Positions 45,530 to 56,777 of a stretch of 64,000 nucleotides of DNA are shown piece after piece. The DNA is from Arcanobacterium phocae (GTDB lineage: Bacteria; Actinomycetota; Actinomycetes; Actinomycetales; Actinomycetaceae): assembly GCF_900105865.1 (NCBI RefSeq), contig NZ_LT629804.1:930001-994000 (forward strand), read 5' to 3'. The notes beneath the pieces are model-generated. The model did no database searches, was not told the DNA's origin, and was given only the letters and a program-made list of their open reading frames with translations. Position numbers and translations under genes: made by a program. Each line of letters starts with the position of its first letter. Position 1 is the stretch's first letter.

Positions 45530-45557
45530 TTGGTGCTTAGCGCACAAAACTTATAAA
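45530..45557 (+). promoter_or_regulatory. Candidate internal promoter for tuf
   Basis: TTGGTG (45530-45535), 16-base spacer, TATAAA (45552-45557), in the 125-base fusA-tuf gap. It would boost EF-Tu above the rest of the str operon. Confidence 0.6.
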
Positions 45558-45595
45558 CTGAAGACCAAATAACATCGAGTCCCAGGAGGGCGAAA

Positions 45596-46786
45596 GTGGC
45601 AAAGGCCAAGTACGACAAGTCCAAGCCGCATATGAACATCGGCACCATCGGTCACGTTGATCACGGAAAGACGACGACGACCGCTGCGATTACCAAGGTT
45701 CTAGCGGAAAAGTACCCAGAACTGAACGAGTTCACCCCGTTCGACCAGGTTGACAATGCTCCAGAAGAGCGTCAGCGTGGTATTACCATCAACGTTTCCC
45801 ACGTTGAATACCAGACCGAAAAGCGTCACTACGCACACGTTGACGCCCCAGGCCACGCCGATTACATCAAGAACATGATTACCGGTGCTGCACAGATGGA
45901 CGGCGCAATTCTCGTTGTCGCCGCCACCGACGGCCCAATGGCGCAGACCCGCGAGCACGTTCTTCTTGCTCGCCAGGTTGGCGTTCCACAGATCATCGTT
46001 GCCCTTAACAAGGCTGACATGGTCGACGATGAGGAAATCCTCGAGCTCGTCGAAATGGAAGTTCGCGAACTTCTTTCCTCCCAGGATTACCCGGGCGACG
46101 ATCTCCCAATCGTCAAGATCTCCGCTCTCAAGGCGCTTGAAGGCGACGCTGAGTGGTCCAAGTCCATCGAAGAGCTCATGGAAGCAGTCGATACCTACTT
46201 CGACGATCCAGTACGTGACCTTGACAAGCCATTCCTCATGCCAATCGAGGACGTCTTCACGATTACCGGTCGTGGAACCGTTGTCACCGGCCGTGCAGAG
46301 CGTGGCGTTCTCAAGCTCAACGAGGAAGTCGAAATCCTCGGTATCCGCGCCCCACAGAAGACCACTGTTACTGGAATCGAAATGTTCCACAAGCAGATGG
46401 ACTACGCTGAGGCCGGCGAGAACTGTGGTCTCTTGCTTCGTGGTACCAAGCGTGAAGAAGTTGAGCGTGGACAGGTTGTTGCCAAGCCGGGCACCATCAC
46501 GCCACACACCAACTTCGAAGCTCAGGTCTACGTACTCGGCAAGGATGAAGGTGGACGTCACAACCCATTCTTCTCCAACTACCGCCCACAGTTCTACTTC
46601 CGTACCACTGACGTCACCGGCGTGATCACCCTTCCAGAGGGCACCGAAATGGTTATGCCAGGCGACAACACCGACATGTCGGTTGAGCTTATCCAGCCAA
46701 TCGCTATGGAAGAGGGCCTCGGCTTCGCTATCCGCGAGGGTGGCCGTACCGTTGGTTCAGGTCGAGTCACCAAGATCATCAAGTGA
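45596..46786 (+). CDS. tuf: Elongation factor Tu
   Basis: Delivers aminoacyl-tRNA; 396 residues. G1 loop GHVDHGKT (19-26), [24 protein letters not shown] and NKADMVD are present. The C-terminus [15 protein letters not shown] is standard. GTG start with CAGGAGGG upstream. Codon use is strongly biased, as expected for high expression. Confidence 0.98.
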   Translation: MAKAKYDKSKPHMNIGTIGHVDHGKTTTTAAITKVLAEKYPELNEFTPFDQVDNAPEERQRGITINVSHVEYQTEKRHYAHVDAPGHADYIKNMITGAAQMDGAILVVAATDGPMAQTREHVLLARQVGVPQIIVALNKADMVDDEEILELVEMEVRELLSSQDYPGDDLPIVKISALKALEGDAEWSKSIEELMEAVDTYFDDPVRDLDKPFLMPIEDVFTITGRGTVVTGRAERGVLKLNEEVEILGIRAPQKTTVTGIEMFHKQMDYAEAGENCGLLLRGTKREEVERGQVVAKPGTITPHTNFEAQVYVLGKDEGGRHNPFFSNYRPQFYFRTTDVTGVITLPEGTEMVMPGDNTDMSVELIQPIAMEEGLGFAIREGGRTVGSGRVTKIIK

Positions 46787-46810
46787 TGATGCTTAGGTAG
46801 ATACTTACCG

Positions 46811-46850
46811 AAGTGGGGTTCTGCAAACGCAGGGCCCCACTTTTCTATTC
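46811..46850 (+). terminator. Terminator of the str operon
   Basis: 14-bp stem including two G-T pairs (46811-46824 with 46829-46842), loop AAAC, followed by TTCTATTC. Confidence 0.88.
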
Positions 46851-47108
46851 ATTTTAAAATCTACGTAGCAATGTGGAATGAGACACCAAGAGCTGCCATA
46901 ACTTGAGGAGTGGAGCATTTATTTGCAATACTTATCAAGTTGTCTGGTTGTAACTAGACGTAGAACTTGGCCGAGGTACAAAAGTATTTCGGTACATAAG
47001 GCCGGTTCGCTGAAAATCTCATAGGGCTTGACGTTGTTGATTGCTTGACCGCGACACGCCCGACTGCGGGTTTCAGTGTTCCGCGGTAGAAGAGAGGGAG
47101 ACGACGCC
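46851..47108 (+). other. Non-coding gap upstream of the S10 operon
   Basis: The 258 bases hold no gene. I see only weak promoter candidates (TTGTCT at 46940-46945 with TAGAAC 15 bases on; TTGACG near 47029) and no convincing L4-type S10 leader. Short GGCC and GTAC repeats around 46969-47003 could pair weakly. The rpsJ ribosome site GAGGGAG ends the gap. Confidence 0.4.
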
Positions 47109-47417
47109 ATGGCGGGACAAAAGATCCGCATCCGTCTGAAGTCTTATGACCATGAGGTCATCGACAACGCAGCGAAAAAGCTCGTCGACGAAGTTACCCG
47201 TACAGGAGCGTCGGTCGTGGGCCCAGTGCCGTTGCCGACCGAGAAGAACGTTTTCACGGTCATTCGCTCGCCCCACAAGTACAAGGACAGTCGCGAACAC
47301 TTCGAAATGCGTACGCATAAGCGACTGATCGACATTGTCGATCCGACTCTGAAGACCATTGACACGCTCCGCCGTCTGGATCTTCCAGCCGACGTAAGCG
47401 TCGAGATCAAGCTCTGA
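47109..47417 (+). CDS. rpsJ: 30S ribosomal protein S10
   Basis: First gene of the S10-spc cluster; in 30S head assembly and NusB-linked antitermination. 102 residues with [14 protein letters not shown] and the C-terminal EIKL. ATG 47109 has GAGGGAG; an earlier in-frame start at 47076 lies outside the family length. Confidence 0.97.
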   Translation: MAGQKIRIRLKSYDHEVIDNAAKKLVDEVTRTGASVVGPVPLPTEKNVFTVIRSPHKYKDSREHFEMRTHKRLIDIVDPTLKTIDTLRRLDLPADVSVEIKL

Positions 47418-47430
47418 GGTAACGCATAAA

Positions 47431-48099
47431 ATGACCAAGAACATCACTACTGCTAAAGTAGCGCCAGTTAAGGCCCTGCTTGGCACCAAGCTCGGCATGA
47501 CCCAGGTCTGGGATGAGAATGCAAACCTTATTCCAGTGACTGTCGTTCGTGTTGGTAAGAACGTTGTTACTCAGGTTCGTACACCTGAAATCGATGGCTA
47601 TTCAGCTGTCCAGATTGCTTCTGGCGAGTTGAAAGCTAAGAACGTGACCAAGCCGCTCAAGGGACACTTTGAGAAGGCTGGCGTTGAGCCACGTCGTCAC
47701 GTTGCAGAAATCCGTACTGTTGATGCGCAAGAGTATTCCTTGGGTCAAGAAATTGGCGTGGAAACTTTTGAAGCTGGCCAGACAATCGATGTTATCGGTA
47801 AGTCTAAAGGCAAGGGCTTCGCTGGTGTTATGAAGCGTCATGGCTTCGCTGGCGTGTCCGCTTCCCACGGTGCTCACCGTAACCACCGTAAGCCAGGCTC
47901 GATCGGCGCATGTTCCACCCCATCCCGCGTTTTCCGCGGTATGCGTATGGCTGGTCGCATGGGTAACGCTCGCGTCACAGTGCAAAATTTGACCATTCAC
48001 GCCATTGATACCGAGAACGATTTGATTCTCGTATCTGGCGCTATCCCGGGTAACAAGGGTGGCGTCGTCGTGATCCGTACTGCCGTGAAGGGAGCCTGA
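47431..48099 (+). CDS. rplC: 50S ribosomal protein L3
   Basis: Early 50S assembly protein near the peptidyl-transferase centre, 222 residues. [14 protein letters not shown] and the central [24 protein letters not shown] loop ([20 protein letters not shown]) are intact. It starts 13 bases after rpsJ. Confidence 0.97.
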   Translation: MTKNITTAKVAPVKALLGTKLGMTQVWDENANLIPVTVVRVGKNVVTQVRTPEIDGYSAVQIASGELKAKNVTKPLKGHFEKAGVEPRRHVAEIRTVDAQEYSLGQEIGVETFEAGQTIDVIGKSKGKGFAGVMKRHGFAGVSASHGAHRNHRKPGSIGACSTPSRVFRGMRMAGRMGNARVTVQNLTIHAIDTENDLILVSGAIPGNKGGVVVIRTAVKGA

Positions 48100-48104
48100 T
48101 CTAA

Positions 48105-48752
48105 ATGGCAGACCTCAAGGTTGACATCCTCGACACCACAGGCGCTAAGGCCGGTTCGGTGACTCTCCCAGCAGAGTCATTCGATCTCGAGATTAACATT
48201 CCACTCATCCACCAGGTTGTTGTCGCTCAGCTTGCTGCTGCACGTCAGGGCACACATAAGACCAAGACCCGCGGTGAAGTCCGTGGTGGTGGTGTGAAGC
48301 CATTCAAACAGAAGGGTACTGGTCGCGCTCGCCAGGGTTCGATTCGTGCTCCTCACTTTACTGGTGGTGGAACCGTTCATGGCCCACAGCCACGCGATTA
48401 CTCGCAGCGCACCCCAAAGAAGATGATTGCTGCTGCACTCCGTCAGTCTCTGTCTGACCGTGCACGTAACGGTCGTATTCACGTCGTTACCAGCATCGTT
48501 GAGTCCGCAACTCCATCAACGAAAGCTGCTCTCAACCTGGTTAACAAGGTTGTTGAAGATCGTAGCGCACTCGTTGTGCTAGAGCGCAACGATGAGACTT
48601 CGGTTCTCTCGCTACGTAACCTTCCAGAAGCACACACCATCTACGTTGATCAGCTCAACGCTTACGATGTGCTCGTTGCCGACGATGTCATCTTCACCCA
48701 AGCCGCTCTTGACACCTTCACCGGTGCACACAGCAAGGAGGAGACGAAGTGA
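48105..48752 (+). CDS. rplD: 50S ribosomal protein L4
   Basis: Lines the exit tunnel; 215 residues. The extended loop carries [16 protein letters not shown] and [15 protein letters not shown], where macrolide-resistance changes occur; it looks wild type. Starts 5 bases after rplC. Confidence 0.97.
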   Translation: MADLKVDILDTTGAKAGSVTLPAESFDLEINIPLIHQVVVAQLAAARQGTHKTKTRGEVRGGGVKPFKQKGTGRARQGSIRAPHFTGGGTVHGPQPRDYSQRTPKKMIAAALRQSLSDRARNGRIHVVTSIVESATPSTKAALNLVNKVVEDRSALVVLERNDETSVLSLRNLPEAHTIYVDQLNAYDVLVADDVIFTQAALDTFTGAHSKEETK

Positions 48753-49063
48753 CTCAGTACGCAGCGTTCCACAACAAGGATCCGCGTGACGTCATTCTTG
48801 CCCCAGTAGCAACTGAAAAGTCAGCTCGTGGCGAGGATGAAGGAAAGTACACCTTCTTGGTGCACCCATCCGCGAACAAGACGGAAATCAAGATCGCCAT
48901 CGAGAAAATCTTTGGTGTCAAGGTTGAGTCCGTGAATACTCAGAATCGTGCAGGCAAGACTCGCCGCACTCGCAACGGCATCGGCCGTCGCAAGGCAACC
49001 AAGCGAGCCATTGTCACCCTCCGTGAGGGCACGATCGACATCTACGGCGAGATCGTCGGCTAA
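48749..49063 (+). CDS. rplW: 50S ribosomal protein L23
   Basis: Tunnel-exit protein that docks SRP and trigger factor; 104 residues with [10 protein letters not shown] and the [16 protein letters not shown] loop. GTG start overlaps the rplD stop (GTGA), preceded by AGGAGGAG. Confidence 0.97.
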   Translation: MTQYAAFHNKDPRDVILAPVATEKSARGEDEGKYTFLVHPSANKTEIKIAIEKIFGVKVESVNTQNRAGKTRRTRNGIGRRKATKRAIVTLREGTIDIYGEIVG

Positions 49064-49092
49064 CGCCGGCAGGATATTGAGGATAAGAACTC

Positions 49093-49929
49093 ATGGGAAT
49101 TCGTAAGTACAAGCCGACGACACCAGGTCGTCGCGGTGCGAGCGTCGCCGACTTCGCTGAGATCACCCGATCGACGCCGGAGAAGTCGCTCCTGCGCCCG
49201 CTCTCTAAGACTGGTGGCCGCAACAATGCCGGCCGCATCACCACTCGCCACAAGGGCGGTGGACATAAGCGCCAGTATCGCGTGATTGACTTCCGTCGTC
49301 ACGACAAGGACGGCATTCCAGCCCGTGTTGCTCACATTGAGTATGATCCGAACCGTACCGCTCGTATCGCTCTCCTACACTACGTAGACGGCGAAAAGCG
49401 TTACATTTTGGCTCCGGTTAATCTCAAGCAAGGCATGATGGTTGAGAACGGTCCGTCTGCTGACATCAAGCCAGGCAACAACTTGCCACTTCGTAACATT
49501 CCAGTTGGTACCGTGATCCACGCTGTGGAGTTACGTCCCGGCGGCGGAGCAAAGATTGCCCGCTCTGCTGGAACATCGGTTCAGCTCGTTGCTAAGGAAG
49601 GCAAGTACGCCCAGCTGCGTATGCCATCTGGTGAAATTCGTAACGTCGACGCGCGCTGCCGTGCAACTGTTGGCGAAGTTGGCAATGCTGAGCAATCCAA
49701 TGTCAATTGGGGTAAAGCTGGCCGCATGCGGTGGAAGGGCGTTCGCCCAACTGTCCGTGGTGTTGTCATGAACCCGGTTGACCACCCACATGGTGGTGGT
49801 GAAGGTAAGACCTCTGGTGGTCGTCACCCAGTCTCACCATGGGGCAAGAAGGAAGGCCGTACACGCCACCCCAACAAGCCCAGCGACAAGCTCATTGTGC
49901 GCCGTCGCAAGACTGGCAAGAAGCGCTAA
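49093..49929 (+). CDS. rplB: 50S ribosomal protein L2
   Basis: Needed for subunit joining and peptidyl transfer; 278 residues. Opens [15 protein letters not shown] and has the conserved [20 protein letters not shown] loop (here [16 protein letters not shown]) with the essential His. Typical neighbours on both sides. Confidence 0.98.
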   Translation: MGIRKYKPTTPGRRGASVADFAEITRSTPEKSLLRPLSKTGGRNNAGRITTRHKGGGHKRQYRVIDFRRHDKDGIPARVAHIEYDPNRTARIALLHYVDGEKRYILAPVNLKQGMMVENGPSADIKPGNNLPLRNIPVGTVIHAVELRPGGGAKIARSAGTSVQLVAKEGKYAQLRMPSGEIRNVDARCRATVGEVGNAEQSNVNWGKAGRMRWKGVRPTVRGVVMNPVDHPHGGGEGKTSGGRHPVSPWGKKEGRTRHPNKPSDKLIVRRRKTGKKR

Positions 49930-49946
49930 TCAGGAGGATATGAGCA

Positions 49947-50228
49947 ATGCCGCGTAGTTTGAAAAAGGGCCCGTTCGTTGACGAACACCTTATGAAAAAG
50001 GTTGACGATCAGAACGAAAAGGGTACCAAGAACGTTATCAAGACCTGGTCCCGTCGGTCGGTTATTACCCCCGACTTCCTAGGTCACACCTTTGCAGTCC
50101 ACGACGGCCGCAAGCATGTTCCGGTGTTCGTCACCGAATCCATGGTCGGCCACAAGCTCGGCGAATTCGCTCCTACTCGTACTTTCCGTAGTCACGAGAA
50201 GGACGACCGCAAGGGCCGCCGCCGCTAA
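49947..50228 (+). CDS. rpsS: 30S ribosomal protein S19
   Basis: 30S head protein, 93 residues, opening [12 protein letters not shown] and containing [26 protein letters not shown] precedes the ATG. Confidence 0.97.
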   Translation: MPRSLKKGPFVDEHLMKKVDDQNEKGTKNVIKTWSRRSVITPDFLGHTFAVHDGRKHVPVFVTESMVGHKLGEFAPTRTFRSHEKDDRKGRRR

Positions 50229-50255
50229 GGCAGCGCGAGAGAGTTAGGCAGGATT

Positions 50256-50615
50256 ATGGAAGCTAAGGCACAGGCACGTTATGTACGTGTAACGCCGCAG
50301 AAGGCACGTCGCGTGATCAACGAGATTCGTGGTATGCGTGCACTCGCAGCGGTCGACCTACTGAAGTTCGCACCACAAGCAATCGCTACTGATGTCAAGA
50401 AGATTCTTGAGTCGGCAATGGCAAATGCACGTTATGCTGCTGAACAAACAAATGAGCGTTTTGATGATGCTGATTTGATTGTTACCGCCGCATACGTTGA
50501 TGAAGGTCCTACGATGAAGCGCATTCAACCACGCGCTCAGGGCCGTGCGAACCGTATTTTGAAGCGAACAAGCCACATCACCGTTATCGTCGGTGACGAG
50601 AAGAAGGGAGCCTGA
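50256..50615 (+). CDS. rplV: 50S ribosomal protein L22
   Basis: Tunnel protein, 119 residues, with [20 protein letters not shown] split over the first 30 residues and the [20 protein letters not shown] beta-hairpin loop, a macrolide site of wild-type look. rpsC starts 2 bases after the stop. Confidence 0.97.
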   Translation: MEAKAQARYVRVTPQKARRVINEIRGMRALAAVDLLKFAPQAIATDVKKILESAMANARYAAEQTNERFDDADLIVTAAYVDEGPTMKRIQPRAQGRANRILKRTSHITVIVGDEKKGA

Positions 50616-50617
50616 TT

Positions 50618-51445
50618 GTGGGACAGAAAGTAAACCCGACCGGTTTCCGTCTCGGTATCACCACCGAACATCGGTCGAAGTGGTTCGCTGACTCCACCAA
50701 GGAAGGTCAGCGCTACCGCGATTACATTGAAGAAGACATCAAGATTCGTCGCAAGGTAGAAAACGATCTTGAACGCGCGGGTATTTCCCGTGTGAACATC
50801 GAGCGTCGTACTGAGCGCGTCGTCATTGACATTCACACTGCTCGTCCGGGCATTGTTATTGGTCGCCGTGGCGCCGAAGCTGATCGTCTTCGCCAGGACC
50901 TCGAGAAGCTGACTGGCAAGGCCGTTCAGCTCAACATTCTCGAAGTCAAGAACCCAGAAGCTGATGCACAGCTTGTCGCTCAGGGTATTGCTGAGCAGCT
51001 AGCAGCACGCGTCTCTTTCCGTCGCGCTATGCGTAAGGGCATTCAGTCCGCACAGCGTGCAGGCGCTAAGGGTATCCGTGTTCAGTGCTCAGGTCGTCTT
51101 GGCGGCGCCGAAATGTCGCGGGCAGAATTCTACCGTGAAGGTCGAGTTCCACTGCACACCTTGCGCGCCAACATCGACTACGGTTTCTACGAGGCACGCA
51201 CCACCTTCGGTCGCATTGGCGTGAAGGTATGGATTTACCGCGGTGACGTCACCGACGCCGAATACTACCGTTCACTTGCTGAAGCCCCACGTGGTCGTGG
51301 TGGACGTGGTGGCGAACGTCGTGGTCGTCGTGGCGATCGTCCAAACCGTGGTGCACGTTCGAACCAGTCTGCTGAGCAGAAGGCTGCTCCAGCAACTGAA
51401 GCTCCGGCAACTGAGCCGGCAAAGACCCAGGAAACGGAGGCCTGA
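50618..51445 (+). CDS. rpsC: 30S ribosomal protein S3
   Basis: mRNA-entry protein, 275 residues versus about 233 in E. coli. The extra C-terminal tail (from about 220) is an Arg/Gly-rich run followed by an Ala/Glu/Thr-rich end, as in other actinobacteria. Start [16 protein letters not shown] is the canonical N-terminus. KH domain includes [13 protein letters not shown]. Confidence 0.97.
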   Translation: MGQKVNPTGFRLGITTEHRSKWFADSTKEGQRYRDYIEEDIKIRRKVENDLERAGISRVNIERRTERVVIDIHTARPGIVIGRRGAEADRLRQDLEKLTGKAVQLNILEVKNPEADAQLVAQGIAEQLAARVSFRRAMRKGIQSAQRAGAKGIRVQCSGRLGGAEMSRAEFYREGRVPLHTLRANIDYGFYEARTTFGRIGVKVWIYRGDVTDAEYYRSLAEAPRGRGGRGGERRGRRGDRPNRGARSNQSAEQKAAPATEAPATEPAKTQETEA

Positions 51446-51450
51446 GTTTC

Positions 51451-51867
51451 ATGCTCATTCCCCGCCGCACAAAGTACCGCAAGCAGCATCGTCCGACTCG
51501 CTCGGGCATGTCTAAGGGCGGAAACCAGATTGCATTCGGTGAATACGGTATCCAGGCACTGGAGCCGGCATATGTTACCAACCGTCAGATTGAAGCAGCT
51601 CGTATTGCTATGACACGTCATGTTAAGCGTGGTGGTAAGGTATGGATTAATATCTTCCCAGATCGCCCGCTTACCAAGAAGGCTCTCGGTCTTCGTATGG
51701 GTTCCGGTAAGGGCCCAGTCGAGACTTGGGTTGCTAATGTGAAGCCAGGGCGCATCATGTTCGAACTTGCTGGCGTGCCAGAGAACCTAGCTCGCGAAGC
51801 AATGGAGCGTGCAATGCACAAGCTCCCAATGAAGACCCGTTTTGTTACCCGTGAGGATGGTGAATGA
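51451..51867 (+). CDS. rplP: 50S ribosomal protein L16
   Basis: A-site tRNA-contacting 50S protein, 138 residues, opening [15 protein letters not shown] and holding [18 protein letters not shown]. Stop overlaps rpmC start (ATGA). Confidence 0.97.
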   Translation: MLIPRRTKYRKQHRPTRSGMSKGGNQIAFGEYGIQALEPAYVTNRQIEAARIAMTRHVKRGGKVWINIFPDRPLTKKALGLRMGSGKGPVETWVANVKPGRIMFELAGVPENLAREAMERAMHKLPMKTRFVTREDGE

Positions 51868-52097
51868 TGGCTAAGGGCATCAGCACTGAAGAGCTAGACA
51901 AGCTCACTGAAGTTGAGCTCGCCGAGCGTCTGAAGGAAGCGAAGGAAGAACTCTTTAATCTTCGTTTCTCAGCCGTGACCCACCGTCTGGAAGATTCCGG
52001 TCGTCTGAAGGAAGTGCGTCGCAATATTGCCCGCATTTACACAATTGCCCGCGAGCGTGAGCTCGGAATTCGCACCGCTCCGACGGCTAAGAAGTGA
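51864..52097 (+). CDS. rpmC: 50S ribosomal protein L29
   Basis: Two-helix protein at the tunnel exit, 77 residues; [21 protein letters not shown] is the family core (shown here as ELFNLRFS and QLxN-like RLEDSGR). Two ATGs in tandem; the first overlaps the rplP stop and has GAGG 7 bases upstream. Confidence 0.95.
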   Translation: MMAKGISTEELDKLTEVELAERLKEAKEELFNLRFSAVTHRLEDSGRLKEVRRNIARIYTIARERELGIRTAPTAKK

Positions 52098-52105
52098 GGT
52101 CCCAC

Positions 52106-52390
52106 ATGAGCGAGCAAGAAAAGTTGACTGATACCACAGTGCGTAACCATCGCAAAGTGCGCCGTGGTTATGTAGTATCTGACAAGATGGACAAGACCGT
52201 TGTGGTCGAGGTCGAAGACCGTCGTAAGCATCCGCTTTACGGCAAAGTCATGACCCGTACCAAGCGCGTCAAGGCCCATGATGAATCTAACGAGGTCCAG
52301 GTTGGCGATCTCGTACGTATCATGGAAACCCGACCGTTGTCTGCGACCAAGCATTTCCGCGTGGTCGAGATTATCGAGAAGGCAAAGTGA
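52106..52390 (+). CDS. rpsQ: 30S ribosomal protein S17
   Basis: 30S body protein, 94 residues, with [24 protein letters not shown] and the [14 protein letters not shown] end. ATG 52106 has GTGAGG upstream; a longer frame from 52094 overlaps rpmC. Confidence 0.96.
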   Translation: MSEQEKLTDTTVRNHRKVRRGYVVSDKMDKTVVVEVEDRRKHPLYGKVMTRTKRVKAHDESNEVQVGDLVRIMETRPLSATKHFRVVEIIEKAK

Positions 52391-52481
52391 TGTATCCCGG
52401 GCGGCAACGCCCGGGAAAGCAAACCATCCGTTCGGCAAGGCTCGTTAAACGAGAACCGGCACGACGACAGGAGAAATGTAA

Positions 52482-52850
52482 ATGATCCAGCAGGAGTCGC
52501 GGCTTAAGATCGCCGACAACACCGGTGCTAAGGAAATCCTCTGCATCCGCGTGCTTGGCGGTTCTGGCAAGCGCTACGCCGGAATTGGCGACACGATTGT
52601 CGCCACCGTCAAGGATGCTATTCCTGGCGGAAATGTAAAGAAGGGCGACGTCGTCAAGGCGGTCGTCGTCCGCGCAAAGAAGAGCACTCGTCGCGCTGAC
52701 GGCTCATATATTCGTTTCGACGAAAATGCAGCTGTCATCCTGAAGAACGAGAACGAGCCACGTGGTACCCGTATCTTCGGCCCCGTTGCTCGTGAGCTTC
52801 GTGATAAGAAGTTCATGCGTATCGTTTCATTGGCACCGGAGGTGATCTGA
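52482..52850 (+). CDS. rplN: 50S ribosomal protein L14
   Basis: Subunit-interface protein, 122 residues, the standard length. Opens [20 protein letters not shown] and ends [12 protein letters not shown]. The 91-base gap before it contains CCCGGGCGGCAACGCCCGGG-type pairing near 52396-52415 but no T-tract. CAGGAGA precedes the ATG. Confidence 0.97.
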   Translation: MIQQESRLKIADNTGAKEILCIRVLGGSGKRYAGIGDTIVATVKDAIPGGNVKKGDVVKAVVVRAKKSTRRADGSYIRFDENAAVILKNENEPRGTRIFGPVARELRDKKFMRIVSLAPEVI

Positions 52851-52853
52851 GAA

Positions 52854-53198
52854 ATGGCGAAGATCAAGAAGGGTGACCTAGTTCAAGTAATCGCCGGACG
52901 TGACAAGGGCATGCAGGGAACAGTTCTTTCTGTTATCCCAGCTGAAGACCGTGTCATCGTCGAAGGCGTTGCCAGGGTTAAGAAGCACACCAAGGTTGGT
53001 CGTACTGACCGCGGTGCTGCTACTGGTGGCATTGAAACCGTCGAAGCTCCTATTCACATCTCGAACGTGGCCCTCGTTGGTCCAGATAAGAAGCCAATTC
53101 GCGTTGGCTTCCGTGAGGTTGAAGTAGAGCGTGACGGTCGTAAGAAGATCATGCGTGAACGTATCGGACGTCGCGGTGGAAAGGAAATCGAACTGTGA
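52854..53198 (+). CDS. rplX: 50S ribosomal protein L24
   Basis: 50S assembly initiator with a KOW motif ([18 protein letters not shown]); 114 residues. Starts 3 bases after rplN and overlaps rplE by GTGA. Confidence 0.97.
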   Translation: MAKIKKGDLVQVIAGRDKGMQGTVLSVIPAEDRVIVEGVARVKKHTKVGRTDRGAATGGIETVEAPIHISNVALVGPDKKPIRVGFREVEVERDGRKKIMRERIGRRGGKEIEL

Positions 53199-53752
53199 GC
53201 GAGAAGATTACTCCGCGTTTGAAGACTAAGTACGCTGACGAAATTCGTTCTAAGATGAACGATGAGTTCAAGTATGCAAATATCCATCAAATTCCTGGAC
53301 TCGAGAAGATCGTAGTCAATATGGGCGTTGGTGATGCGGCTCGTGACTCTAAGGTATTGGAAGGCGCTATCGCTGATATCACCGCTATTACCGGTCAGAA
53401 GCCACAGATCAACCGAGCTCGTAAGTCTATCGCTCAGTTCAAGCTTCGTGAAGGACAGGCAATTGGTTGTCATGTAACTATGCGTGGCGACCGTATGTGG
53501 GAGTTCTTAGATCGTCTTCTCGCAACCGCATTGCCACGTATCCGCGACTTCCGCGGCCTTTCGTCAAAGCAGTTTGATGGACATGGTAACTACACATTCG
53601 GTTTGACTGAACAGTCCGTATTCCACGAGATTGATCAGGATAAGATCGATCGCGTTCGTGGTATGGATATCACCGTTGTGACAACCGCAAAGACTGACGA
53701 CGAGGGACGTGCATTGTTGCGTCACCTTGGATTCCCGTTCAAGGAGGACTGA
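53195..53752 (+). CDS. rplE: 50S ribosomal protein L5
   Basis: 5S-rRNA-binding protein, 185 residues, with [28 protein letters not shown] and [18 protein letters not shown] start coupled to rplX. Confidence 0.97.
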   Translation: MSEKITPRLKTKYADEIRSKMNDEFKYANIHQIPGLEKIVVNMGVGDAARDSKVLEGAIADITAITGQKPQINRARKSIAQFKLREGQAIGCHVTMRGDRMWEFLDRLLATALPRIRDFRGLSSKQFDGHGNYTFGLTEQSVFHEIDQDKIDRVRGMDITVVTTAKTDDEGRALLRHLGFPFKED

Positions 53753-53757
53753 CAAGA

Positions 53758-53943
53758 ATGGCAAAGACCTCATTAAAGGTAAAGGCTGCACGCAAGCCTA
53801 AGTTCGCCGTCCGCGCTTACACACGGTGTCAGCGTTGCGGCCGTCCACACTCGGTATACCGCAAGTTCGGCTTGTGCCGTATCTGCTTGCGCGAGATGGC
53901 TCACCGTGGTGAACTGCCCGGTGTTACGAAGTCCAGCTGGTAA
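53758..53943 (+). CDS. rpsZ: 30S ribosomal protein S14, zinc type (S14Z)
   Basis: 61-residue zinc-binding S14 with Cys24, Cys27, Cys40 and Cys43 and the ending [10 protein letters not shown]. The short C+ type replaces the long S14 in the spc operon of Gram-positive bacteria. Starts 5 bases after rplE. Confidence 0.97.
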   Translation: MAKTSLKVKAARKPKFAVRAYTRCQRCGRPHSVYRKFGLCRICLREMAHRGELPGVTKSSW

Positions 53944-53998
53944 GAATCTACGTCGCAGGTCTTAATAGGAAACCGCGACGAGAAAGGGCAAAAGCCCG

Positions 53999-54397
53999 AT
54001 GTCTATGACAGACCCAATTGCAGATATGCTCACGCGTCTGCGCAACGCCAATTCGGCGTTCCATGAGTCGGTTTCGATGCCGTACTCGAAGATGAAGGCA
54101 AATATCGCTAACATCCTTCAGCGTGAGGGTTACATCGCCGACTATATTGTCGAAGATGCCAAGGTGGGCAAGACGCTCACTCTGAACTTGAAGTTCGGTC
54201 CAAACCGCGAGCGTTCGCTTGCTGGCTTGCGCCGTATTTCAAAGCCGGGTCTTCGCGTTTACGCGAAGTCCACCAATCTTCCTCAGGTTCTCGGCGGACT
54301 CGGCGTAGCGATTTTGTCTACGTCTTCAGGTCTGCTAACTGATCGTGAGGCCAAGGACAAGGGCGTAGGTGGGGAAGTCCTCGCCTACATCTGGTAA
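53999..54397 (+). CDS. rpsH: 30S ribosomal protein S8
   Basis: 16S-binding assembly protein, 132 residues, with [16 protein letters not shown] and the ending GGEVLAYIW. In E. coli it represses the spc operon at the L5 start; no equivalent site was recognised here. Confidence 0.97.
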   Translation: MSMTDPIADMLTRLRNANSAFHESVSMPYSKMKANIANILQREGYIADYIVEDAKVGKTLTLNLKFGPNRERSLAGLRRISKPGLRVYAKSTNLPQVLGGLGVAILSTSSGLLTDREAKDKGVGGEVLAYIW

Positions 54398-54412
54398 GGA
54401 AGGAGTTATACA

Positions 54413-54949
54413 ATGTCTCGTATTGGTAAGCTCCCAATTGCTATCCCTGCTGGCGTCGAGGTCATGATCGACGGCGATGTTGTCACCGTAAAAGGCCCTA
54501 AGGGAGAATTGGTTCACAACGTTCCAGCTCCTATCACCGTTGAGATTGAGGAGAACGCTGTTGTCGTTCGTCGCCCAAATGACGAGCGAGTATCTCGTTC
54601 ACTCCATGGTCTCACTCGGACGCTGATCGCTAACAACATCCTTGGTGTAACTGAAGGTTTTACTAAGGCTCTCGAAATCGTGGGTACTGGATACCGTGTT
54701 GTCGCTAAGGGCAAGGATCTCGAATTCTCGCTCGGTTACTCCCACACCATCTTTGTTGAGGCTCCAGAAGGTATCTCTTTTGCTGTCGAAGCTCCAACAA
54801 AGTTCTCGATTAGCGGTATCAACAAGCAACAAGTCGGCGAGATGGCAGCTCGCATTCGCAAGCTTCGCAAGCCTGAGCCTTACAAGGGTAAGGGTATTCG
54901 CTATGCTGGTGAACACGTTCGCCGTAAGGCCGGAAAGGCTGGTAAGTGA
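54413..54949 (+). CDS. rplF: 50S ribosomal protein L6
   Basis: Factor-binding-site protein, 178 residues, opening [15 protein letters not shown]; the conserved [19 protein letters not shown] tail is present. AAGGAAGGAG precedes the ATG, 15 bases after rpsH. Confidence 0.97.
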   Translation: MSRIGKLPIAIPAGVEVMIDGDVVTVKGPKGELVHNVPAPITVEIEENAVVVRRPNDERVSRSLHGLTRTLIANNILGVTEGFTKALEIVGTGYRVVAKGKDLEFSLGYSHTIFVEAPEGISFAVEAPTKFSISGINKQQVGEMAARIRKLRKPEPYKGKGIRYAGEHVRRKAGKAGK

Positions 54950-55320
54950 TGGCTGTTACTCCAAAGGGCAAGGGCAAGTTCGTTTCACGTACTCGCCGTC
55001 ATATCCGACTACGCAAGCGTATTACCGGTACTTCCGAACGTCCACGTTTGGTTGTTACTCGGTCAAATCGTCACATGGTTGCGCAGGTTATCGACGATAC
55101 TGTGGGCAAGACACTCGTGTCTGCGTCCACTCTTGAAGTTGATTTGCGCGCCTCATCCGATTCCAAGGTTCACAAAGCACACGTCGTCGGCGAGCTCGTC
55201 GGCAAGCGTGCACTTGAGGCCGGCATCTCCGCCGTCGTGTTTGATCGCGGTGGTAACAAGTATCATGGTCGTGTCGCTGCAGTTGCAGAAGGCGCCCGTG
55301 AAGCTGGTTTGACCCTGTAA
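54949..55320 (+). CDS. rplR: 50S ribosomal protein L18
   Basis: 5S-rRNA-binding protein, 123 residues, with [19 protein letters not shown] and the C-terminal [23 protein letters not shown] 54949 shares its A with the rplF stop (TGATG). Confidence 0.97.
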   Translation: MAVTPKGKGKFVSRTRRHIRLRKRITGTSERPRLVVTRSNRHMVAQVIDDTVGKTLVSASTLEVDLRASSDSKVHKAHVVGELVGKRALEAGISAVVFDRGGNKYHGRVAAVAEGAREAGLTL

Positions 55321-55345
55321 ATTGGCAAAACGAGAGGAAATTCTT

Positions 55346-56053
55346 ATGGCTGCACAGCAGCGAGGACGAGCCGCTGGCTCGGAGAACGACGGCTCGCGCA
55401 ACGAGCGTAATAACCGTCGTGATGATCGCCGTGGCGATCGTCGAACCGATCGTCGCGCCGAAGATCGAAACGCTTACATTGAGCGCGTCGTGACGATTAA
55501 CCGCGTCGCTAAGACCGTTAAAGGTGGACGTCGCATGTCCTTCACTGCACTTGTTGTGGTTGGAGACGGCAACGGCACTGTAGGTGTTGGCTACGGCAAG
55601 GCAAAGGAAGTACCTGCTGCAATTGCTAAGGGTACCGAGGAAGCAAAGAAGAACTTCTTCAAGGTTCCGCTCATTGGCACTACCATTCCACATTTGGTCC
55701 AAGCCCGTGACGCTGCTGGCGTCGTGTTGCTCCGTCCAGCATCTGCTGGTACTGGTGTTATCGCAGGCGGTCCAGTTCGTGCAATTATGGAGTGTGCCGG
55801 AATCCATGACGTTCTTTCAAAGTCGCTCGGATCATCCAATGCCATTAACATTGTGCGTGGAACTATCGCAGCATTGAAGCAACTCGAACAGCCTGAGGCT
55901 GTCGCGGCTCGCCGTGGCTTGCCACTTGATGATGTTGCTCCTAAGTCAATGTTACTCAAGCGCACAGAACATGAAGCCAAGGAACGCGAAGACGCTGAGC
56001 TCGAAGCACAACGTGCCGAGAACGAAGCTGCCGCTGCAGGAGTTGGTGCATGA
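55346..56053 (+). CDS. rpsE: 30S ribosomal protein S5
   Basis: Accuracy and helicase-associated 30S protein; 235 residues against 167 in E. coli. The surplus is an Arg/Asp-rich N-terminal extension of about 45 residues and an acidic Glu/Ala C-terminal tail. Core landmarks are [16 protein letters not shown] and [14 protein letters not shown] 55346 has GAGAGGA upstream; an earlier TTG frame is not supported. Ends in an ATGA overlap with rpmD. Confidence 0.96.
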   Translation: MAAQQRGRAAGSENDGSRNERNNRRDDRRGDRRTDRRAEDRNAYIERVVTINRVAKTVKGGRRMSFTALVVVGDGNGTVGVGYGKAKEVPAAIAKGTEEAKKNFFKVPLIGTTIPHLVQARDAAGVVLLRPASAGTGVIAGGPVRAIMECAGIHDVLSKSLGSSNAINIVRGTIAALKQLEQPEAVAARRGLPLDDVAPKSMLLKRTEHEAKEREDAELEAQRAENEAAAAGVGA

Positions 56054-56232
56054 TGAAACTCAAGATTACTCAGACCAAAGGTCTCGTAGGAACTAAGCAG
56101 AATCAAAAAGATACGGTTCGGTCGCTTGGTTTGCACAAGATCCACCAGTCAGTTATTCGCGAAGATACCCCGGTTGTCCGCGGTATGATTCGTACGGTAG
56201 CTCACTTGGTTACTGTGGAGGAGGTTGCCTGA
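56050..56232 (+). CDS. rpmD: 50S ribosomal protein L30
   Basis: 60 residues with [20 protein letters not shown] and [15 protein letters not shown] overlaps the rpsE stop and follows AGGAG by 7 bases; its stop overlaps the rplO ATG (TGATG). Confidence 0.96.
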   Translation: MMKLKITQTKGLVGTKQNQKDTVRSLGLHKIHQSVIREDTPVVRGMIRTVAHLVTVEEVA

Positions 56233-56678
56233 TGGCTGACGTTCTAAAGATTCATGATCTTCGCCCAGCACCCGGCGCCAACAAAGCTCGCACTCGTGTG
56301 GGCCGTGGTGAAGGTTCAAAGGGTAAGACTGCTGGTCGTGGTACTAAAGGTACTAAGGCACGTTACCAGGTTAAAGCTGGTTTCGAAGGTGGACAGATGC
56401 CTATGCATATGCGTCTTCCTAAGCTCCGTGGTTTCAAGAACCCGGCTCGCATCGAATACCAAGTTGTTAACTTGAACAAGCTTGAGTCGCTTTTCCCAGA
56501 AGGCGGAACCGTTACCGTCGATGATCTCGTAGCTAAGGGCGCAGTTCGTGCTAACAAGCTCGTTAAGATTCTCGGTACTGGTGAAATTAACGTTAAAGTT
56601 AACGTTACTGTCGATGCTTGGTCTGCTTCTGCAAAAGAAAAGATCGAAGCTGCTGGTGGCTCACTAGAACAGCGATGA
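56232..56678 (+). CDS. rplO: 50S ribosomal protein L15
   Basis: Late-assembly 50S protein, 148 residues: the basic N-terminus holds [19 protein letters not shown] and the core [19 protein letters not shown] (given in the family as GGQxPLxxRxPK). Last gene before a terminator, so this S10-spc transcript ends here. Confidence 0.97.
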   Translation: MADVLKIHDLRPAPGANKARTRVGRGEGSKGKTAGRGTKGTKARYQVKAGFEGGQMPMHMRLPKLRGFKNPARIEYQVVNLNKLESLFPEGGTVTVDDLVAKGAVRANKLVKILGTGEINVKVNVTVDAWSASAKEKIEAAGGSLEQR

Positions 56679-56694
56679 GCTAAACTCATTCATT

Positions 56695-56740
56695 AAAGAC
56701 GGGTTCATAACTAATGAAGTGGTTATGGACCCGTCTTTTA
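56695..56740 (+). terminator. Terminator between rplO and secY
   Basis: AAAGACGGGT/ACCCGTCTTT (56695-56704, 56729-56738) with an inner CATAAC/GTTATG extension and a 10-base loop, ending in TTTTA. It splits the classic spc operon before secY. Confidence 0.92.
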
Positions 56741-56777
56741 CATGTAAAATGTCTCAAACATTACTCATTTAAGGCTG

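Noticed and set aside
45701..46561. 286-codon open frame antisense to tuf
   Set aside because: A shadow caused by the strong codon bias of tuf; no start signals or family resemblance.
46969..47003. S10 leader of the E. coli L4-responsive type
   Set aside because: Only 4-bp GGCC and GTAC pairings are visible; no long hairpin series.
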